Source of the DNA: Hyphomicrobiales bacterium
Lineage (GTDB): Bacteria; Pseudomonadota; Alphaproteobacteria; Rhizobiales; Xanthobacteraceae
Direction of reading: 5' to 3'
NCBI GenBank assembly: GCA_013911975.1
Contig: JACESF010000042.1
Location: forward strand, 1 to 36,951
DNA length: 36,951 bases
Shown: positions 1 through 6,718 of the stretch, one piece after another
Layout of the letters: each line of letters opens with the position of its first letter
How positions within the stretch are numbered: the stretch's first letter is position 1
The notes under the pieces: generated by a model
What the model was told of the DNA's origin: nothing
Database searches by the model: none
The model's input: only the letters and a program-made list of their open reading frames with translations
Made by a program: the position numbers and the translations under genes

Positions 1-851
1 GTCATGGAACCCGCGAGGCGGGGGAGGAAGGGGCGGGCCAGTTCCTCCGCCATCATGAACAGGAACAAAGCGGGGCGGATGATGGTAGCGGCGTGGTTCT
101 CGCCCGCATGGACGGTGCCGAGGCCGGTGCGCGCGCTCAAGGAATCCAGGCTCACGATGGCGTCCGCATCGCCGCGCCGGGTGGCTTCGGCGCGCGCCTT
201 GGCGTGGCGCTCGTGCAGCAGCGCCATGTGCTGGTCGATGGGCGCCACGAACGGGGATTTCTCCGCCGCGTCGCTATGCATCCACAGGCGGCCCTGGGCG
301 AGGGAGCGCACCCGCGCCTCCAGCGCGGCCAGCGCCTCGGTGCCGCGCGCGCCCACCACCAGGGCCACCAGTTCCAGCGCCACCAGCAGCGAGACGATGC
401 CGATGAAGGCCACGTCCACCAGCAGCGCGTTCACCTGGTCGGAGACGACGCCGGGATCGATGGTGATGGTGAGGCTGGCGAGCGGCACGCCGTTGCGCGC
501 GGTGACGGCGGTCACCACCTGCTCCGCATGGTCGTCGTCGGGGGCGGTGCCAGCGATGCCCAGCACCTTGCCGTCGGGGCGCACGAGCTTCAGCTCGGCC
601 AGTTCCACATTGGCCGCCCGCAGGCTTTCCAGATAGCTGTCCACCCCCACCATCCGGTCGAGGGGCACGCCCGCCGCGACCGCGTTCTCCACCAGGGAGG
701 CGGCCGAGCGGCCGACCGATTCCGCCTGGGCGGCGATGGCCGGGACGATGGTGCGCTCCACCGCCGCGCGGGAGGCGAAGGCGATGGCGGCCAGCGCCGC
801 GCACAGGATGATGGCGATGGCGAGGGAGATGCCGGCGCGCAGCCCGATCAT
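1..851 (-). CDS. Membrane sensor 'B-left' fused to a further membrane domain (partial, C-terminus off window)
   Basis: Read on the minus strand, an open frame starts at the ATG at 849-851 and runs without a stop off the left edge (283 codons visible). It begins MIGLRAGISLAIAIILCAAL, a first membrane segment (about residues 5-27). A periplasmic-looking stretch of about 115 residues follows, with the motif GVPLDRMVGVDSYL and then RPDGKVLG. A second membrane segment lies at about 143-167, then a charged HAMP-like linker. The visible part ends in a new hydrophobic stretch (RPALFLFMMAEELARPFLPR), which I take as the start of an MFS-like or other polytopic domain; that is inference. Its ATG overlaps the stop of the upstream sensor (ATGA), so the two are co-translated. 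It resembles the protein at 2509-3318 in the sensor region. The output domain cannot be seen. Confidence 0.75.
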   Translation of the reverse strand, partial: MIGLRAGISLAIAIILCAALAAIAFASRAAVERTIVPAIAAQAESVGRSAASLVENAVAAGVPLDRMVGVDSYLESLRAANVELAELKLVRPDGKVLGIAGTAPDDDHAEQVVTAVTARNGVPLASLTITIDPGVVSDQVNALLVDVAFIGIVSLLVALELVALVVGARGTEALAALEARVRSLAQGRLWMHSDAAEKSPFVAPIDQHMALLHERHAKARAEATRRGDADAIVSLDSLSARTGLGTVHAGENHAATIIRPALFLFMMAEELARPFLPRLAGSM

Positions 852-1495
852 GGCCGCTCTCCCGGACGGGCCGCCGCGTGCGCAGCCTCGGCCTCGGCAA
901 GGGCGGAGCGCGCCGCGCGGGGCCATTGGGCGGGGTCCGCCGCCCGGCGCGCCGCGCGGCCTAGCCCGCCGGCCAGCAGCAGGCCGATGACGATGGTGGC
1001 GAGGGCGGCGCCGATCAGGGTAGGGGCCGCGATGGTCTCCAGCTCGCCCGCGAGCGCATGCTCCCCGGCGGCCAGCGTCTGCGGATTGTAGCGCACCACC
1101 ACCCGGCCGATGGTGGAGGCGAGGTCGTTCTCCACCCGGCGGCTCACCGCATTGGGCGTGCGTCCGCTCTCGCGGGTGTCGATGCGGGCCGGGTCGCTGG
1201 AGAACAGCACCCGGTCATGGCTGTCGGTGACGTCGATGGAGAGGATCGAGCCGTCGAGCCGCGCCTCGCGGCGGGTGAGGTCGGCCAGCGTGGTCTGGGC
1301 CGGCAGCGCGATGCCGAGGGAGGCGGCGGTCTGCGCGCTTCCCGCGATGCGCTCGGCCGTGACCCCGAATCGCGTCTCCACCGCCTTGCGGTGGGCGTTC
1401 TGGAGCGTGACGTAGGAGAAATAGGCGCCGAACGCCACGCACGCGGCGGCGATGACGGCGAAGAGCACGATCAGCCCCAGGGAGGTGCGGATCAT
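848..1495 (-). CDS. Small membrane sensor protein 'A-left' (TM - periplasmic domain - TM, no output domain)
   Basis: 215 residues from the ATG at 1495. A longer frame with a TTG at 1528 is open, but the ATG gives a clean N-terminal membrane anchor (IRTSLGLIVLFAVIAAACV). About 115 extracytoplasmic residues follow, then a second membrane segment (LIGAALATIVIGLLLAGGL, about residues 161-179) and a short Ala/Arg-rich cytoplasmic tail. No kinase, cyclase, phosphatase or methyl-acceptor domain is present. The sensor part carries LGIALP, then about 25 residues on DVTDSHDRVLFSSD, and later RRVENDL. The same three landmarks occur in the divergent gene at 1761-2519 (LGIGLA, NSAGRSIYSTD, TRFENDL), so I read the two as paralogues. 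Its stop overlaps the ATG of the next gene. Function is unknown; it may present a periplasmic ligand-binding fold to a partner membrane protein. Confidence 0.75.
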   Translation of the reverse strand: MIRTSLGLIVLFAVIAAACVAFGAYFSYVTLQNAHRKAVETRFGVTAERIAGSAQTAASLGIALPAQTTLADLTRREARLDGSILSIDVTDSHDRVLFSSDPARIDTRESGRTPNAVSRRVENDLASTIGRVVVRYNPQTLAAGEHALAGELETIAAPTLIGAALATIVIGLLLAGGLGRAARRAADPAQWPRAARSALAEAEAAHAAARPGERP

Positions 1496-1760
1496 CCTTT
1501 GAACCCGAAAAGACGCACGGCCCCACAATCCCCTTCATGCGGCCGGACGCGGGCCATCTGCCCCGCCCCCGCCGGATGATGCAGCACGTTAACAATGGCA
1601 GGATTCAGCAATTTGACGAATCCGCATTTTCTCCGGCGCGGGCGCGACGACCCGCGCTGAGGCGAAAACAGCGCACCGGGAAAGTCTGCGCAGTTTGCTC
1701 TGGTTTGCAACCGCCCATGCGGTTAACGTCCGCCGCGTTCTCGCGCTTCCAAAGTCAGGC
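1496..1760. promoter_or_regulatory. Divergent control region between the two sensor operons
   Basis: The 265 bases between the divergent starts must hold both promoters. I see an AT-richer middle (about 1587-1630) with TTGACG at 1613-1618 on the plus strand but no convincing -10 partner. There is a perfect 6-4-6 inverted repeat, AACCGC-CCAT-GCGGTT, at 1709-1724, about 37 bases before the rightward ATG. No EcfG-type GGAAC...CGTT promoter was found by eye. Neither transcription start can be assigned. Confidence 0.45.
1709..1724. repeat. Inverted repeat AACCGC-N4-GCGGTT upstream of the rightward sensor operon
   Basis: Perfect 6-base arms with a 4-base centre (CCAT), lying 36 bases before the ATG at 1761. 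It is a possible regulator-binding site or a small hairpin in the 5' leader; the sequence alone does not say which. Confidence 0.4.
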
Positions 1761-2519
1761 ATGACATTCTTCGGGCGGCTCATTTTCGTGATCGGTCTTT
1801 CCCTGGCGGTCACCCTCGTGGTGCTGCCCGGCGCGGCTTTCTTTGCCGGCGAGCGGGTGAGCGAGGAGATCGAGCAGGCCCGCGTCTCCCATCTGCTCGG
1901 GGCTTTGCGCCAGACCACGGAGGCGAATCTGGGCATCGGCCTCGCGCTGGATGAGATCGCGCTGCTGCAATCCACCATCGAGCGCGAGAAGGCGCAGGAC
2001 CCGTCCATCGTCGTGATCGACATCTTCAATTCCGCCGGCCGCTCCATCTACAGCACGGACCGGGGCTCGGTGGGCGAGGCGGTGGACCCGGGCTGGCTGA
2101 CCCACCTGTCGCGCGACGGCACCTGGCATTCCAGCTTCCGGGGCGAGACCATCTTCGGCACGCGGTTCGAGAACGACCTCGGCATCGCGGGCGGCATCGC
2201 CGTCACGCTCTCGGGCACCAACCGGGCGGCGCGCATCGAGGCGCTCGCCCTCGATCTGACCCTGCGGGCCTTCGCCATCGGCTTCGCGGCGCTGGGCATC
2301 GGGCTGCTGCTGGCGTTCGCCGCCGCCTGGCGGCTCGGCCGTCCGTTCGTGCGCGTGGCCGCTGTCCTGAGGGATGCGGCCGCCGCCCGGCCGCCGCCCG
2401 CCGCGCCGCGCGACGGGCTGGAGCGTGTCGCCCTCCAGGTCCGCGAGACGTGGCGCGAGGAAGAGGCGCGGCTGGCACGCGGCATGACGCGGCTGGAGGC
2501 GCTCGACGATGCGGACTGA
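1761..2519 (+). CDS. Small membrane sensor protein 'A-right' (TM - periplasmic domain - TM)
   Basis: 252 residues from the ATG at 1761. An upstream in-frame TTG at 1695 would add 22 residues before the natural membrane anchor and is less likely. Segment 1 is RLIFVIGLSLAVTLVVLPG (about 6-24). The extracytoplasmic part contains LGIGLALDEIALLQSTI, then SIVVIDIFNSAGRSIYSTD, and TRFENDLGIAGGIAVTL. Segment 2 (about 167-190) is followed by a 60-residue charged cytoplasmic tail. It looks like a paralogue of the divergent product at 848-1495. No output domain is present. The next gene starts inside its last codons (11-base overlap), so it is the first gene of a three-gene operon ending in a SpoIIE phosphatase. 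I infer that it modulates that phosphatase or the neighbouring membrane proteins. Confidence 0.75.
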   Translation: MTFFGRLIFVIGLSLAVTLVVLPGAAFFAGERVSEEIEQARVSHLLGALRQTTEANLGIGLALDEIALLQSTIEREKAQDPSIVVIDIFNSAGRSIYSTDRGSVGEAVDPGWLTHLSRDGTWHSSFRGETIFGTRFENDLGIAGGIAVTLSGTNRAARIEALALDLTLRAFAIGFAALGIGLLLAFAAAWRLGRPFVRVAAVLRDAAAARPPPAAPRDGLERVALQVRETWREEEARLARGMTRLEALDDAD

Positions 2520-3318
2520 CGCGCATCCCGCCACCCGCGCGCGCGACCGGCTGGTCTGCGCGCTCATCGCCTTCCTCATCGTCGCGCTTGTGGGCGGCGG
2601 CGCGGGCACCATCATGATGCAGGGCTTCAAGGCGCGGGTGGAGGACACCGCCCGCCGTGATGCCCGGCTGATCGGCGAGACCGTGGCCCGCGCCCTCGCC
2701 ATGCAGTTCGAGAAGGCCGCGCGCTTCGGCATTCCGCTGAAGATGCTGCCGGGCGTCGAGCCCTATCTCAGCGAGACGCTGAGCCGCACCCCCGGCCTCA
2801 CGCGGATCGTGCTCCAGGGCCCGGACGGGCGCGAGGTGCGCAGCGCCATCGGCCCCCTCACCGGCATGGACACGGTGGTCATGCCCATCACCATCGACGG
2901 GGTGGTCTTCGGACAGGTGGCGGTCTCCACCACGCCGGCGACGCTCAGCTCCGTGCTCAGCGAATTGTACTGGCGCGCGGGGATCGTGGTGCTCGCCTGC
3001 GCCGTTCTGGCGGGTCTGGCGGCTGCCTTCTATGCCGGGGCGAGCCTCGCGTCGGGCCGGCGCCGTCTCGCCACCGCGCTCCTGTCGAGCGCGGCCGGAA
3101 AGCTGCGCGACCTGCCCCCCGGCGGCGGGCGCGGCCCGCTGGCGGCCGCTTTCCGCGCCCTCGGCGGCGGGGAGCGCCGCATGGCCGAGCGCCGGGCGGC
3201 GTTCGACGGCTATGCGGAAGAATTGCTCGCGGTCGACTTTGACGGTCGCCTGCGGGCCGAGATCGAGCAAATCCGCCGCGAGACGCACGCGCGCGCGCCT
3301 GCCCAGAGAGACGTGTGA
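2509..3318 (+). CDS. Small membrane sensor protein 'B-right' (TM - periplasmic domain - TM - cytoplasmic tail)
   Basis: 269 residues. It starts 11 bases inside the upstream gene and ends in TGATG, overlapping the next gene by one base, which indicates tight translational coupling. The membrane segment at about 15-36 is followed by a periplasmic region with FGIPLKMLPGVEPYLSETL and then LQGPDGREVRS. A second segment sits at about 155-177. The 90-residue tail is charged and possibly helical, with no recognisable catalytic domain. The motif G-[IV]-P-L-x-M-x-x-V-x-x-YL is shared with the fused protein at 1-851 (GVPLDRMVGVDSYL), so these two form a second paralogous pair. Family name unknown; the periplasmic fold is probably small and Cache/PAS-like (inference). 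Confidence 0.75.
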   Translation: MRTDAHPATRARDRLVCALIAFLIVALVGGGAGTIMMQGFKARVEDTARRDARLIGETVARALAMQFEKAARFGIPLKMLPGVEPYLSETLSRTPGLTRIVLQGPDGREVRSAIGPLTGMDTVVMPITIDGVVFGQVAVSTTPATLSSVLSELYWRAGIVVLACAVLAGLAAAFYAGASLASGRRRLATALLSSAAGKLRDLPPGGGRGPLAAAFRALGGGERRMAERRAAFDGYAEELLAVDFDGRLRAEIEQIRRETHARAPAQRDV

Positions 3319-5360
3319 TGCTGCTTCGCACCCGCATCACCCTCATGGCGGCCTTCGGCTTCCTGCTTCTCATGGCGACCTTCTGGGCCGCGAGCCTGGT
3401 GCGCGACCGCCTGGAGGCGGACCGCACCGCCGAAGTGGCCATTTCCGGGCAGGCGGCGCTGTGGCGCGAGATCGTCGCGGTCCAGGTCTCGGACCTGGAG
3501 AAGCAGCTCGACGCCATGGAGGACGACACCAATGTGCGGATCGCCCTCACCTTCGCCAATCGCCAGGGCGTGGTCGCGGCACTGAGCGACCTCGGCATCG
3601 ACGAGGACGACACCCTCGCCTTCGAGGTGGTGGGGCCGGACCGGGACGTGACCTCCTTCTTCGGCGAGCCGTCCGGGCGCGGCATCCTGGACGCGGGCAC
3701 CCTGGACCGGGCCTTCGCGGGCAACCGGACGGTCGGGCCGCGCCTCGTCTCGGCGCAGCGCATGCTCATCGTCGCCACGCGCACCATCACGCTGCCGAGC
3801 CGGGGCACGCTGGTCCTGGTGCTCGGGCGCGACGTGAAGGTGGCGGTGGGCCGGTTCGCGGCGAGCGTGGGCTCGCAGGCGACCCTGATCTCCCTGCGCG
3901 ACCGGGTCCTGTCCAGCACCGACGCCGACCTGTGGAAGAACGCGCACCTCGCCATCACGCCGCGCCAGCCGCTCTACACCCGCGTCACCGTGGGCGAGCA
4001 GATCTATTCCGTCACTAGCGTTCCGGTGGACGGCATCAATGGCGGGGCGCTCGGCGCGCTGGTGAGCCTGAAGGACAATACGGCGGCCTGGAACGCGCAG
4101 AACACGCTGCGCTCGGTCGCCATCGCGGCCGGCGTGGGGCTCGCCGTGTTCGGCATCCTCGGCCTCAACATCTTCCTCTGGTACAGCTTCCGCCCCCTGG
4201 AGAACGCCATCGGCGTGCTGGAGGCGCTGTCGCGCGGCGACACGTCCGTTGTGCTGGACCATACCGGCGATGACGAGATCGGCCGCATCGGCCAGGCCAT
4301 CGCGGGCCTGCGGCGCAACGCCCAGGCGCTGGCGGAAACCCGCCGCCACCGCGACCGGGTGCGGCGCCGGCAGGAGACCGTCATCTCCACCGAGCTGAAG
4401 CTGCTTGCGGATTCCGTGGACCCCACGGACCGCGAGGAGGTGCTCGCGCTGCTCTCGCGGCAGTCCGGCGGAGAGGCCGAGGACGAGCTGCGGCGCCTCG
4501 CGCGGGTGCTGCACGACTTGTCGCGGCGCATCGTCGAGCAGCACACGCGCCTGTCCTCCATGGTGGTGGAGCTGCGCGAGGCCCTGGTGACGAAGACCAA
4601 GCTGGCCGGCCTCCAGCAGGAGCTGGAGATCGCCCGGCAGGTGCAGCTCGCCATCCTGCCCAAGGCATTCCCGCCCGATCCGCGCGTGGTGATGGACGCG
4701 CACATGACGCCGGCCCGCGAGGTGGGCGGCGACTTCTACGATTATTTCCTCATCGACAAGTCCACCCTGGGCTTCGTGGTGGCCGACGTCTCGGGCAAGG
4801 GCGTGCCCGCCGCCCTGTTCATGGCCATCTCGCGCACCCTGCTGCGCTCCACCGCCCTGTTCGAGCGCTCGCCCGCCGGCTGCGTGCGGCGGCTCAACGA
4901 CCTGCTCGCCATGGAAAACGAGCAGATGCTGTTCGTCACGCTGTTCTATGGCGTGCTCGACCTGGACACCGGGCGCGTGAGCTATGTGAATGCGGGCCAC
5001 AACCCGCCCTATCGCATTTCCCGCACCGGGGAGATCCGCACCGTGCCCAGCACCGCCGGCATGGCCGTCGCGGTCATGGAGGGCTTCGTCTACAAGGAAG
5101 TGTCGTTCGACCTCGATCCCGGCGACACGCTGGTCCTGTTCACGGACGGCGTGACCGAGGCCATCGACGTGGACGGCGACCTCTATGGCGAGCGGCGGCT
5201 GGAGAAATTGCTGGCCGGCGGCGCCCAGGACTGGAGCGTGCAGGAAACCTCCCAGCGCATCCTCTCCTCCATCCGGGACTTCGAGCGCGGCGCCCCCCAG
5301 GCCGACGACATCACCTGCCTCAACCTGCGCTTCTTCGGCAGCCACCAGCCGAACTTCTGA
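3318..5360 (+). CDS. Membrane-bound SpoIIE/RsbU-type PP2C serine phosphatase with extracytoplasmic sensor and HAMP
   Basis: 680 residues from the ATG at 3318; a GTG directly before it (3315) is an alternative. Order: membrane segment about 8-27; extracytoplasmic region of about 235 residues, long enough for a double-Cache fold; membrane segment about 265-289; HAMP about 290-340 (PLENAIGVLEALSRGD, DDEIGRIGQA); helical linker about 340-440; SpoIIE phosphatase about 440-672. Metal-binding acidic motifs are intact: REVGGDFYD (D472), VADVSGKGVPAALF (D490), LFTDGVTEA (D610) and QADDITCL (D663/D664). The family dephosphorylates phospho-STAS anti-anti-sigma proteins in partner-switching stress or secretion pathways. 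No STAS or anti-sigma gene is in view, so the substrate is encoded elsewhere or is unusual. It is the last gene of the rightward sensor operon. Confidence 0.93.
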   Translation: MLLRTRITLMAAFGFLLLMATFWAASLVRDRLEADRTAEVAISGQAALWREIVAVQVSDLEKQLDAMEDDTNVRIALTFANRQGVVAALSDLGIDEDDTLAFEVVGPDRDVTSFFGEPSGRGILDAGTLDRAFAGNRTVGPRLVSAQRMLIVATRTITLPSRGTLVLVLGRDVKVAVGRFAASVGSQATLISLRDRVLSSTDADLWKNAHLAITPRQPLYTRVTVGEQIYSVTSVPVDGINGGALGALVSLKDNTAAWNAQNTLRSVAIAAGVGLAVFGILGLNIFLWYSFRPLENAIGVLEALSRGDTSVVLDHTGDDEIGRIGQAIAGLRRNAQALAETRRHRDRVRRRQETVISTELKLLADSVDPTDREEVLALLSRQSGGEAEDELRRLARVLHDLSRRIVEQHTRLSSMVVELREALVTKTKLAGLQQELEIARQVQLAILPKAFPPDPRVVMDAHMTPAREVGGDFYDYFLIDKSTLGFVVADVSGKGVPAALFMAISRTLLRSTALFERSPAGCVRRLNDLLAMENEQMLFVTLFYGVLDLDTGRVSYVNAGHNPPYRISRTGEIRTVPSTAGMAVAVMEGFVYKEVSFDLDPGDTLVLFTDGVTEAIDVDGDLYGERRLEKLLAGGAQDWSVQETSQRILSSIRDFERGAPQADDITCLNLRFFGSHQPNF

Positions 5361-5374
5361 CCGAGGCCGGCTTG

Positions 5375-5390
5375 CCTCGCGGGCGCGAGG
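5375..5390. repeat. Inverted repeat CCTCGCG-GG-CGCGAGG after the SpoIIE gene
   Basis: Perfect 7-base arms around GG, 14 bases past the phosphatase stop, with no T-run behind it. A GC-rich hairpin follows near 5450-5473. These may slow or stabilise the transcript between the phosphatase and the MFS gene; neither looks like a classical terminator. Confidence 0.4.
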
Positions 5391-5483
5391 GTGAAACGGT
5401 GTTGGTCCACGAACGATAGGCCCCGGCATGGTCCGAGGGGCCGCCGGAACGCGGGGGCCTTCGGCCCGCGCGAATGTCCGGGC

Positions 5484-5490
5484 AAGGAGG
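5484..5490 (+). promoter_or_regulatory. Ribosome binding site AAGGAGG that sets the MFS start
   Basis: AAGGAGG lies seven bases before the GTG at 5498. An upstream in-frame ATG at 5474 would place this perfect Shine-Dalgarno inside the coding region, so the GTG is the better start. Confidence 0.8.
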
Positions 5491-5497
5491 AAGCAGC

Positions 5498-6718
5498 GTG
5501 TCCGTCCTGAACCCGCCTCTCGGGGCGACGCGGCGCGAGATCGCCACCGTCTCCATCGTCAGCGCCGGCCATTTCGTCAGCCACCTCCTGCAATTGGCGC
5601 TCGCGCCGCTGTTCATCGCCATGCGCGCCGATCTCGGCGTCTCCTTCACCGAACTGGGCGTGGTCCTGTCGGTCTTCTATCTGTGCTCGGGCGGCGGGCA
5701 GGTGGTGGCCGGGGTCCTGGTGGACCGGTTCGGCGCGGACCGGCTGCTGATCGGCGGCATGATGCTGCAATCCGCCTCCATCGCCGCCATGGGGCTTGCC
5801 CCCTCGCTGCTCTCGCTCCTGCCGCTGGCGGCGCTCGCGGGCTTCGGCAACAGCGTGTACCACCCCGCCGACCTGTCGATCCTCAGCCACCGCGTGGGCG
5901 CCCCGCGCCTGGGGCGGGCTTTCGCCATGCATGTGGTGGCGGGGAGCCTCGGCTACGCGGCCTCGCCTTTGGTGGTGGGCTCGCTCGGCCAGGCCTATGG
6001 CTGGCGGGTGGCGCTGACGGCCACCGGGCTGTTCTGCCTCGCGGCGGCGTTCGCCTTCCTGCTGGCCCGGCCGCTGCTGCGCATCGAGCATGCCGCGCCC
6101 GGCACGGCCGCGGGCGCGGCGCCGCTGCGTTTCGCCGACATCCTGCGCCTGCGGGTGGTGGTGCTGGCCTTCGCCTATTTCTTCCTCACCGCCACATGCC
6201 TCGTGGGCCTCCAGAGCTTCGGCATCACCGCGCTCCAGGAAGGGTTCGGCATGAGCGCGAGCTTCGCCGCCCTCACGCTCACCTGCTATCTCGGCGCCAA
6301 TATCGTGGGCGTCATGGCGGGGGGCCACCTGGCGGACCGCGCCAGCCACCATCACCGCATCGCCATATCCGGCCTCGCGGTGGCGTGCCTCGCGCTCTTG
6401 GCCATCGGCCTGTCCAGCCTGCCGCCCTGGGGCACCTTCCTGCTGCTGCTGGCCACCGGCAGCGCGCTCGGCGTCACCACGCCCTCGCGCGACGTGCTGG
6501 TGCGGCAGGCGACGCCGGAGACCGCGCGGGGCAAGGTGTTCGGCCTCGTCTATTCCGGCTTCGACGTGGGGGCGCTGGCCGGGCCCGTGCTCTACGGCGC
6601 CCTGCTGGACGACCACCGCACCCATGCCGTGTTCGTGGCCGCCGCGCTCCCGCTGCTGCTGGCCATGGTGACGGTGACGGGCGTCAGGGCGCGGGCGGCA
6701 GCACCTTCCCGGGATTGA
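5498..6718 (+). CDS. Major facilitator superfamily transporter, fosmidomycin-resistance (Fsr)-like
   Basis: 406 residues from GTG 5498, chosen for its strong ribosome site. Twelve hydrophobic segments are apparent. The N-half has SAGHFVSHLLQLALAPLF and the loop VLVDRFGADRLL (MFS motif A type, between segments 2 and 3). GFGNSVYHPADLSILS matches the characteristic 'G-x-H/Y-P' helix of Fsr-type carriers. The C-half loop is LADRASHHH. Such proteins are proton-coupled exporters of drugs or small metabolites in the inner membrane; the substrate here is unknown. It lies 137 bases after the phosphatase gene and may read through from it. Its last 35 bases overlap the convergent FAD-dehydrogenase gene. 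Confidence 0.88.
   Translation: MSVLNPPLGATRREIATVSIVSAGHFVSHLLQLALAPLFIAMRADLGVSFTELGVVLSVFYLCSGGGQVVAGVLVDRFGADRLLIGGMMLQSASIAAMGLAPSLLSLLPLAALAGFGNSVYHPADLSILSHRVGAPRLGRAFAMHVVAGSLGYAASPLVVGSLGQAYGWRVALTATGLFCLAAAFAFLLARPLLRIEHAAPGTAAGAAPLRFADILRLRVVVLAFAYFFLTATCLVGLQSFGITALQEGFGMSASFAALTLTCYLGANIVGVMAGGHLADRASHHHRIAISGLAVACLALLAIGLSSLPPWGTFLLLLATGSALGVTTPSRDVLVRQATPETARGKVFGLVYSGFDVGALAGPVLYGALLDDHRTHAVFVAAALPLLLAMVTVTGVRARAAAPSRD

Noticed and set aside
3210..5429. Minus-strand open frame of about 740 codons antisense to the SpoIIE phosphatase
   Set aside because: Shadow frame; the phosphatase motifs on the plus strand are complete.
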